From Bryobacteraceae bacterium (lineage in GTDB: Bacteria; Acidobacteriota; Terriglobia; Bryobacterales; Bryobacteraceae): a stretch of DNA of 5,089 nucleotides. Position numbers and translations under genes: made by a program. The notes beneath the pieces are model-generated. The model searched no databases and was not told the DNA's origin. It saw nothing but the letters and a program-made list of their open reading frames with translations. The stretch's first letter is position 1; every line of letters starts with the position of its first letter. Positions 1-3,884 of this stretch are shown here, piece after piece. Location of the stretch: the NCBI GenBank assembly GCA_025929455.1, contig JAICMB010000300.1:1-5089 (forward strand), given 5' to 3'.

Positions 1-275
1 CGCTTCAGGTTGAAAGAGGCCAGCGGTGGGCTGATCTGGTTCAGCCCACGTCAATGGCATTATTGATGATGGTCGATGGTAAGCGAACGGATGTGCCGAA
101 TCGCACCACCCGCCTGCTTATTACGAAGGCTCAGGAGGAATCGTTGTTGGCTTGGATTGATGGACACTTCCCTGAGTTCAAAGACGGCAGTCCGAAGGAT
201 AAGTGGTCCGATCCGGCTAAAACGGCACACATGTATTTCAGGGTATTCGAGGGCCGCAAGTGCGCTGATGAGTGA
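1..275 (+). CDS. Hypothetical protein, C-terminal part (5' end outside window)
   Basis: I do not recognise this protein. The frame is open from base 3, with no stop before the TGA at 273-275. The first ATG in the window (54) has no Shine-Dalgarno sequence before it, and coding-like sequence continues upstream of it. The visible part is therefore more likely the last ~90 residues of a longer gene than a complete 73-residue protein. The end is hydrophilic and probably helical (ITKAQEESLLAWIDGHFPEF), followed by a Lys/Asp-rich stretch and a Cys near the C-terminus (RKCADE). There is no membrane segment or familiar motif. GC over 61-240 is 91/180 (about 51%), against 62-67% in samples of the next gene, which hints at foreign origin or weak coding constraint. 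An overlapping reverse-strand reading (60-395) looks less protein-like and was not called. The existence of a gene here is moderately supported; its function is unknown. Confidence 0.42.
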   Translation, partial: LQVERGQRWADLVQPTSMALLMMVDGKRTDVPNRTTRLLITKAQEESLLAWIDGHFPEFKDGSPKDKWSDPAKTAHMYFRVFEGRKCADE

Positions 276-496
276 GACACCTTGGCGGCTGGGGCACTTC
301 ATCACCACAGTTGCTGGCGGGACGCCGTTTCCGCCACGAGCATAAACGACATCAAAGGATCTGTTCTGATCGCTTCTTGGCACGAAGCGCAGCAAACGAT
401 TCTCGCCCGGCCTGGTCCGTAGCTACCGTAGTAACGTATACCCCCAATCACTTTTTTCGATTGGACCGCGCGCGGCAAAACGCCTAGCCTATAGCC
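276..496. other. Gap before the GAF-ANTAR gene, with three short inverted repeats
   Basis: No convincing gene is seen. Three 6-bp inverted repeats lie in it: 315-336 (TGGCGG/CCGCCA, 10-base loop), 371-389 (CGCTTC/GAAGCG, 7-base loop) and 444-464 (CCAATC/GATTGG, 9-base T-rich loop). There is also a CCGTAG direct repeat (417-422 and 426-431). The first repeat could end the upstream gene, but no T-run follows it. The other two would lie in the leader of the GAF-ANTAR gene if transcription starts upstream of them. None has the six-base loop with A at position 1 and G at position 4 that is known for ANTAR targets. A TTGGAC at 461-466 could be a -35 element, but no good -10 follows. Stems this short can occur by chance. 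Confidence 0.35.
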
Positions 497-1264
497 ATGG
501 ATATGCCCGCGCCACGGGAGACGGGCTTTTCGCAGCTTGATGTCCTGCATCGCGTCAGCAGTCTCGTAAGCTCGCCGCTTACGCTGGACGAAATGCTGGG
601 CGAAGTGGTGGGCCTGACCGCGCAAGCCACCGCCTGCGACGCCTGTCTCGTCTATCTGCTGGAGCCGCAGACCGGAGAAGTGGTGCTGCGCGCGTCACAA
701 GTGCCGCACACCGGCGATCTCGGCAATGTGCGCCTGGAACTCGGCGAGGGCATTACAGGTTGGGTCGCGCAGCAGCGATCGGTCGTGGCGCTATCGGCCA
801 ATGCCGCCGCGGACCATCGCTTCAAGAACATTCGCGGCCTGGTGGAAGACACGTACCAGGCCTTTCTGTCCGTGCCGCTGGTGAGCGGCGGCAACACGGT
901 AGGCGTCATCAACGTGCACCACCGCCAGGCGCACGCACACACGCCGGAGGAGATTGCGCTGCTCACGTTCATCGGCGAGCAGATGGGCACGGCGGTTGCA
1001 AAGTCGATGCTGGCGGAAGAGAATGCGCGTCTGACCGAAGAGACGCGCGAAATGAAGCGGCGCCTCGAAGAGCGCAAGCTGGTAGAGCGCGCCAAGGGGC
1101 TTCTGCAGCAGCGCTTCGGTCTGACGGAAGAGGAAGCGTATCTCCGCCTGCGCAATGAGTCGCGGCGCGTGCGTCGTCCCATGAAGGACCTGGCCGAGGC
1201 GATCATCCTCACGGAAGATCTGGCGCGCAAACCTGACGCCGCAGACGGCCAGGGCACGGCGTAG
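497..1264 (+). CDS. GAF-ANTAR transcription antitermination regulator
   Basis: A 255-residue cytoplasmic regulator. Residues ~28-172 form a GAF sensor domain: GEGITGWVAQ at 83-92, FLSVPLVSGGNTVGVINVHH at 123-142, and the closing helix EEIALLTFIGEQMGTAV. Residues ~173-195 are a charged, probably coiled-coil linker. Residues ~185-242 match the ANTAR domain, with the conserved core VERAKGLLQQRFGLTEEEAY and then RPMKDLAEAI. ANTAR domains (AmiR, NasR, EutV) bind paired stem-loops in nascent RNA and prevent termination or alter expression. Here the input is a fused GAF domain rather than a response-regulator receiver, so control by a small ligand or by redox or gas sensing is more likely than phosphorylation; the ligand cannot be read from sequence. 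The start at 497 has an in-frame stop just upstream (485). ATG 503 is an alternative, and neither has a good ribosome site. The gene lies ~30 bases before the hydrolase gene on the same strand, so that gene is the first candidate target. Domain assignment is firm; the target is inferred. Confidence 0.93.
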   Translation: MDMPAPRETGFSQLDVLHRVSSLVSSPLTLDEMLGEVVGLTAQATACDACLVYLLEPQTGEVVLRASQVPHTGDLGNVRLELGEGITGWVAQQRSVVALSANAAADHRFKNIRGLVEDTYQAFLSVPLVSGGNTVGVINVHHRQAHAHTPEEIALLTFIGEQMGTAVAKSMLAEENARLTEETREMKRRLEERKLVERAKGLLQQRFGLTEEEAYLRLRNESRRVRRPMKDLAEAIILTEDLARKPDAADGQGTA

Positions 1265-1274
1265 CGCAATCGAA

Positions 1275-1299
1275 CACTCGTGCTACTTTGCAACGAGTG
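1275..1299 (+). promoter_or_regulatory. Stem-loop enclosing the hydrolase start codon
   Basis: Bases 1275-1283 (CACTCGTGC) pair with 1290-1292 and 1294-1299 (GCA and CGAGTG). This gives nine base pairs with one bulged A (1293) and a six-base loop TACTTT (1284-1289). The 3' arm holds the GTG start codon (1297-1299), and the alternative TTG (1288-1290) straddles the loop and stem. No T-run follows, so it is not an intrinsic terminator. It is better read as a structure that could mask translation initiation. A six-base loop is the size ANTAR proteins recognise, but its sequence lacks the A1/G4 pattern and no second matching stem-loop is seen beside it. The structure is visible in the sequence; the regulatory role is inferred. 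Confidence 0.5.
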
Positions 1300-2154
1300 A
1301 AAACACTGCAAGTATCATGCGTCCAGATGCACTGGGCGACCGACATCGACCGCAACCTTGAAACCAGCCTGCATTACTTGAACGAAGCCGCGCGCGCCGG
1401 CAGCCGGGTGGTGCTCCTGCCGGAAGCGAACCTCACTAGTTATTACTTTCCTTATCTGATCGAAGTGAAGCCGGAGCAAGTGCAGCGTGCGCTCGATACC
1501 GTGTGTGCCACGGCGAAAGAAAAAAACATGTGGGTGATCGCGGGCACCATCGAGCGGCGTGGCGACTCCGACCGTTTTCTGAACATCGCGCACGTTATCT
1601 CGCCAGATGGCGCGATCGTGTACGAGTACGCCAAGGTGAACATGGCCGGGCGCGACGAGAAGAAGTACTGCCGCGGCGGCGATAAGCTTGCACTTTTCGA
1701 CGTCGACGGCACGCTTTGTACGCTCGCCATCTGCAGGGATGGGCGGCACCCGGAGCTGTATCGCATTCCGGGCATGGCAGGTGCGCAGATTTTCTTTCAT
1801 CCATCGTGCAGCTCCGACGAAATCGAGGCAGTGGCGTGGAAGCGCACCTCCGGACGCGCGCAGCAGCCCGCAGGTCCGAGCACGAAAATGTTCCACTGCG
1901 TCGCGAACACCGTGGGCCAGTCGCCTGACGGCAAACAAACCTCGAGCGGCGCTTCGTTTATCCGCGAGCCGAACGGCATTCCGCTAGCCGAAGCCGGTTA
2001 CTATCAGGAAGAAATCATCACGGCGGTGCTCGATTTGGAGCGCGCCGACCGCGCGTACGTGCTCGACAGCATGCAGAACCCGCCGTTTCTACAACCGTAC
2101 TGGCGCGACGTGGTGAAGCAGGTCCGCGCTCGGAAAGACCTCCGCCCGGAATAG
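1297..2154 (+). CDS. Carbon-nitrogen hydrolase (nitrilase superfamily)
   Basis: A cytoplasmic enzyme of 285 residues from GTG 1297, a normal length for the family. The full Glu-Lys-Cys triad is visible (numbering from GTG): Glu43 in LLPEANLT, Lys113 in YEYAKVNM, and nucleophile Cys146 in LAICRDGRHPELYR. The N-terminus VKTLQVSCVQMHW and the HPSCSS stretch after the nucleophile also fit the fold. Members hydrolyse nitriles, amides or carbamoyl groups, usually releasing ammonia. The aliphatic amidase, N-carbamoyl hydrolase and omega-amidase branches cannot be separated by eye, so no symbol is given. GTG 1297 is preferred because the protein then begins VKTLQV, as relatives begin; TTG 1288 would add three residues. 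Neither has a clear Shine-Dalgarno sequence, and the start lies in a stem-loop. The gene is probably cotranscribed with the GAF-ANTAR gene, resembling regulator-amidase pairings. It converges on the dehydratase-like gene. Fold and catalysis are very likely; the substrate is unknown. Confidence 0.93.
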   Translation: MKTLQVSCVQMHWATDIDRNLETSLHYLNEAARAGSRVVLLPEANLTSYYFPYLIEVKPEQVQRALDTVCATAKEKNMWVIAGTIERRGDSDRFLNIAHVISPDGAIVYEYAKVNMAGRDEKKYCRGGDKLALFDVDGTLCTLAICRDGRHPELYRIPGMAGAQIFFHPSCSSDEIEAVAWKRTSGRAQQPAGPSTKMFHCVANTVGQSPDGKQTSSGASFIREPNGIPLAEAGYYQEEIITAVLDLERADRAYVLDSMQNPPFLQPYWRDVVKQVRARKDLRPE

Positions 2155-2194
2155 CGAATAACTCACAAGCTCCGAAGCGCGCGAAGGTCCTGTG

Positions 2195-2215
2195 GGGCAG
2201 GCAGTCGTGCTGCCC
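2195..2215 (+). terminator. Possible terminator hairpin after the hydrolase gene
   Basis: GGGCAG (2195-2200) and CTGCCC (2210-2215) form a perfect GC-rich 6-bp stem with a 9-base loop, 41 bases past the hydrolase stop codon. No T-run follows, so it is at best a weak or factor-assisted terminator. Confidence 0.28.
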
Positions 2216-2296
2216 GCCCTCGCCCGCAAGCGAGCGATCTGCCCTATGCGGACGGCGCGTAAGCGTGTTTGGTTTGCGGCGGCTTCTCAACCTGCG

Positions 2297-2313
2297 GCCG
2301 ATTGGCAATCGGC
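2297..2313. terminator. Compact hairpin past the end of the dehydratase-like gene
   Basis: GCCGATT (2297-2303) and AATCGGC (2307-2313) are a perfect 7-bp inverted repeat with a 3-base loop. It lies 13 bases downstream of the reverse-strand gene's stop, where a terminator is expected. TTCTC follows on the forward strand and there is no T-run on the reverse strand. It could stop RNA polymerase from either side of this convergent junction or serve as a 3'-end stabiliser. Confidence 0.4.
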
Positions 2314-2325
2314 TTCTCGCTGGGC

Positions 2326-3585
2326 CTACTCGAACCAGCCCTCGCCCGGCTTTCTATACTGATACGCCGCGCTCTCGTTCAACTCCACGCCCAACCCCGG
2401 CGCATCCGGCACGCGCACACGCCCGTCCCGGATCAGCGTGCCCTCATAGCCGCTCGCGATGGCATCGAAAAACGGCACGCTTGCCGCATGCCATTCGAGC
2501 GCGAGCAGATTCGGAATCGCCGCGCACAGATGCACGCCCGCCATGGTTCCGATAGGCCCGCTGATGTTATGAAGCGACAGATTCACGTAGTGCATGTCAG
2601 CAAGATTCGCGATCTTGCGGCCTTCCCATAAGCCCATCTTCTGCACGTCGGGCGCGAGCACTCGTAGACCGGCTTCGGTGATTAACCGTTCGAAGTCGAG
2701 CGGAAAATAATGATTTTCGCCCGTGGCGATGGTGGTGCGCGTGTTGCGTTGCACTTCACCGATGGCGCGAATGTTCTCCGGCGGGACCGGGTCCTCGAAC
2801 CAAGCCAGCCGATGCGGCTCAACCGCGCGCGCGAGACCGATGGCGGCCTCCACGCCGTAGTTCCAGTGGCAATCGATCGCGAGACCGACCTCGATACCGA
2901 CCCCTTTCCGCACAGCAGCGACGAGCGACTCCGCATAATCGATCTCGGCCGCGCTGAGCTCGCGATTGTACTCGTCGGTTTCGTAGGGCGTGGGCACGTC
3001 GACGTCGAACTTGAGCAGCCTGAAACCCCGCCCTGCCATTTCGATGGCGCGCGCGGCGTACGATTCGGGTGTGAGGTGATCCTGCGATGACGCGTCCCAT
3101 CCGTGGTGTTTCACACTGACCACCGCCTTGTGCGCTGCTTCGCGTTCGCTCGCCGCTTGCCGCAGCATCCACGCAGGCGTGCGCGGCACCAGCAGCGGCG
3201 TAATGCTCTCGAGCGCCTCGCCCGCGTGGCAATCGGCGTAGATCGGAACCTCATCGCGGTATTTGCCACCGAGGATCTGCCACACCGGCACACGCAGACT
3301 CTTGCCGAGAATGTCCAGCAGCGCGCACTCGATGCCGCCGATCGCGTGATACATCAATCCGGGCGATGCGTGGACGCAGCTTGCGCGCAGGCGGCGCAGT
3401 AGGCGGTCTATCGAGCACGGATCCTCGCCAATGAGGATGTCGCGAAATTCGCGAACGACGCCGGTCAGACCCGGGCCGAGAAATGCTTCCCCCCAGCCGG
3501 TGATCTTCTCGGCGGTTTCGATCTTGACGATAGTCCAGTCGAAATTCGACTCTAGTACCGCGGTCGTAACGTTCGTGATGCGCAT
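2326..3585 (-). CDS. Enolase-superfamily acid-sugar dehydratase-like protein (mandelate racemase/muconate lactonizing family)
   Basis: A 419-residue cytoplasmic Mg-dependent enzyme. Residues ~1-125 are the capping domain (AFLGPGLTG at 34-42; IGGIECALLDILGK at 82-95) and ~130-390 the barrel. Metal ligands are Asp238 (AIDCHWNYG), Glu264 (AWFEDPVPP) and Glu290 (ATGENHYF). His240, two residues after the Asp ligand, and the Asp313 (LAPDVQKMG)/His339 (NLSLHNISGP) dyad match the arrangement known in galactonate-type dehydratases. The barrel strand-2 motif is Lys192-Phe-Asp194, not the KxK of mandelate racemase or muconate lactonizing enzyme. Together these favour dehydration of an aldonate or other sugar acid over racemisation or cycloisomerisation; the exact substrate is open. 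A long stretch at ~127-172, rich in His, Ser and Asp, sits before strand 2 and may cover the active site. ATG 3585 is the natural start (MRITNVTTAV), though no Shine-Dalgarno sequence is seen and it lies in an inverted repeat. The gene converges on the hydrolase gene and diverges from the TonB receptor. Superfamily is certain; subgroup is probable. Confidence 0.92.
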   Translation of the reverse strand: MRITNVTTAVLESNFDWTIVKIETAEKITGWGEAFLGPGLTGVVREFRDILIGEDPCSIDRLLRRLRASCVHASPGLMYHAIGGIECALLDILGKSLRVPVWQILGGKYRDEVPIYADCHAGEALESITPLLVPRTPAWMLRQAASEREAAHKAVVSVKHHGWDASSQDHLTPESYAARAIEMAGRGFRLLKFDVDVPTPYETDEYNRELSAAEIDYAESLVAAVRKGVGIEVGLAIDCHWNYGVEAAIGLARAVEPHRLAWFEDPVPPENIRAIGEVQRNTRTTIATGENHYFPLDFERLITEAGLRVLAPDVQKMGLWEGRKIANLADMHYVNLSLHNISGPIGTMAGVHLCAAIPNLLALEWHAASVPFFDAIASGYEGTLIRDGRVRVPDAPGLGVELNESAAYQYRKPGEGWFE

Positions 3586-3599
3586 GCGGGAACCCGCAT
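3584..3599. promoter_or_regulatory. Palindrome over the dehydratase-like start codon
   Basis: ATGCGGG-AA-CCCGCAT is a perfect inverted repeat of 7+7 bases. In the reverse-strand mRNA it can fold as a 6-bp stem with a GUUC loop, whose 3' arm contains the first two bases of the start codon (ATG at 3585-3583). It could be an operator for a dimeric repressor or an RNA structure limiting initiation. The sequence does not decide between them. Confidence 0.4.
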
Positions 3600-3635
3600 T
3601 TTAGCGTGTGACTCGCAAAGCGCGGCCCTGCGCAA

Positions 3636-3652
3636 TTGCAACTCGCTTGCAG
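3636..3652. repeat. TTGCAA/TTGCAG direct repeat in helical phase
   Basis: TTGCAA (3636-3641) and TTGCAG (3647-3652) start 11 bases apart, about one DNA turn, and the first overlaps the palindrome GCAATTGC (3632-3639). They end 8 bases before the TTGACA element, where an activator could bind. The motif is short and may be chance. Confidence 0.25.
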
Positions 3653-3659
3653 ATTCTTG

Positions 3660-3688
3660 TTGACATGCCATCGAGGGTCTATTAATCT
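3660..3688 (+). promoter_or_regulatory. Candidate sigma-70 promoter for the TonB receptor
   Basis: A perfect -35 hexamer TTGACA (3660-3665) is followed after 17 bases by TAATCT (3683-3688), which keeps the first TA and last T of the -10 consensus. Transcription would begin near 3694-3697, leaving a leader of about 190 bases. A GGTCT/AGACC inverted repeat (3676-3680 and 3690-3694) straddles the -10 and could be an operator. The hexamer and spacing are visible; activity is inferred. Confidence 0.45.
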
Positions 3689-3696
3689 AAGACCAA

Positions 3697-3723
3697 TTGA
3701 GTCCGATATAGCATCGGGCTCAA
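3697..3723 (+). promoter_or_regulatory. 11-bp stem-loop at the start of the receptor leader
   Basis: TTGAGTCCGAT (3697-3707) pairs with ATCGGGCTCAA (3713-3723) around the 5-base loop ATAGC. All eleven positions pair in the rightward RNA if 3702-3718 is counted as a U-G wobble. In the leftward RNA that pair becomes an A-C mismatch, so the structure favours a rightward transcript. It begins almost at the start site predicted from the -10. No T-run follows, so it is not an intrinsic terminator. A 5'-end hairpin that stabilises the mRNA, or a protein-binding leader element, would fit. Confidence 0.5.
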
Positions 3724-3744
3724 ATTTCGCTGCAGACAAACTAA

Positions 3745-3792
3745 AAGGGACCTAAGCGGACGGCTTTTGGCGAGGCGCCGCGAAGATCCCTT
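3745..3792 (+). promoter_or_regulatory. Possible folded leader segment
   Basis: AAGGGA (3745-3750) can pair with TCCCTT (3787-3792), enclosing a smaller GGCG-AGG-CGCC hairpin (3769-3779). The region lies in the putative receptor leader. I do not recognise a known riboswitch core in it. A six-pair closing helix over 36 bases is only weak evidence. Confidence 0.22.
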
Positions 3793-3825
3793 GCTATCGA
3801 CAACCCTAGGGCTGGCGATTTCCCT

Positions 3826-3835
3826 CATTATAATG
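3826..3835. promoter_or_regulatory. CATTATAATG palindrome with a perfect TATAAT
   Basis: A perfect 10-base palindrome containing the consensus -10 hexamer TATAAT (3829-3834), 50 bases before the receptor start codon. No -35-like hexamer lies 16-18 bases upstream, so as a promoter it would need an activator. The ATTAT part resembles half of a Fur box; my best alignment to the 19-base Fur consensus (3814-3832) matches 10 positions, which is weak. Confidence 0.3.
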
Positions 3836-3874
3836 CCGCGTGTTGGCGGGGAACGCTGGTCCTCTCGATTCAAC

Positions 3875-3880
3875 GGGAGA
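3875..3880 (+). promoter_or_regulatory. Ribosome binding site that sets the receptor start
   Basis: GGGAGA contains GGAG, 5 bases before ATG 3885. The other nearby ATG (3881) directly abuts this site, is out of frame with the receptor and soon runs into a stop, so 3885 is the true start. This is the only clear Shine-Dalgarno sequence before a gene in the window. Confidence 0.75.
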
Positions 3881-3884
3881 ATGG

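Larger units (their letters stand above)
2155..2325. other. Convergent intergenic region
   Basis: The region lies between two genes that end towards each other. Apart from two hairpin candidates, it contains the 9-base direct repeat CGGCTTCTC at 2280-2288 and 2310-2318, spaced by 30 bases and flanking the second hairpin on its left side. No coding potential is seen. A shared or paired termination region is the simplest reading. Confidence 0.5.
3586..3884. other. Divergent intergenic region with several regulatory candidates
   Basis: A 299-base region between two genes that point away from each other. It is less GC-rich than the flanking genes in its middle part (about 3650-3750). No open frame here looks real: the frame through 3767-3994 is a shadow of the receptor gene. 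I could not find a good promoter for the leftward dehydratase-like gene. Rightward signals are listed separately. No sigma factor/anti-sigma (FecI/FecR-like) genes precede the receptor, although receptors with an STN domain often have them nearby. Confidence 0.6.

Noticed and set aside
60..395. Reverse-strand frame (111 codons) at the left edge
   Set aside because: It competes with the forward frame, which is open to the window edge and reads more like a natural protein; no ribosome site or motif supports it.
1275..1299. Start-codon hairpin as a canonical ANTAR target or an intrinsic terminator
   Set aside because: The loop TACTTT lacks A1/G4, no tandem partner hairpin is present, and no T-run follows. 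It is kept only as a possible translational control structure.
652..1311. Long reverse-strand open frame (219 codons)
   Set aside because: It lies antisense to the GAF-ANTAR gene, is very rich in Arg and Ser as expected from a GC-rich shadow frame, and shows no domain.
1315..1938. Reverse-strand open frame (207 codons) opposite the hydrolase
   Set aside because: It is fully inside a gene with an intact catalytic triad, and the translation has no recognisable motif.
3251..3739. Reverse-strand frame (162 codons) running from the divergent region into the dehydratase-like gene
   Set aside because: It overlaps the well-supported enzyme in another frame and has shadow-like composition.
3697..3792. 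Known metabolite riboswitch in the receptor leader (for example cobalamin)
   Set aside because: I could not find the conserved core sequences of a cobalamin or other familiar riboswitch; only generic pairing is visible.
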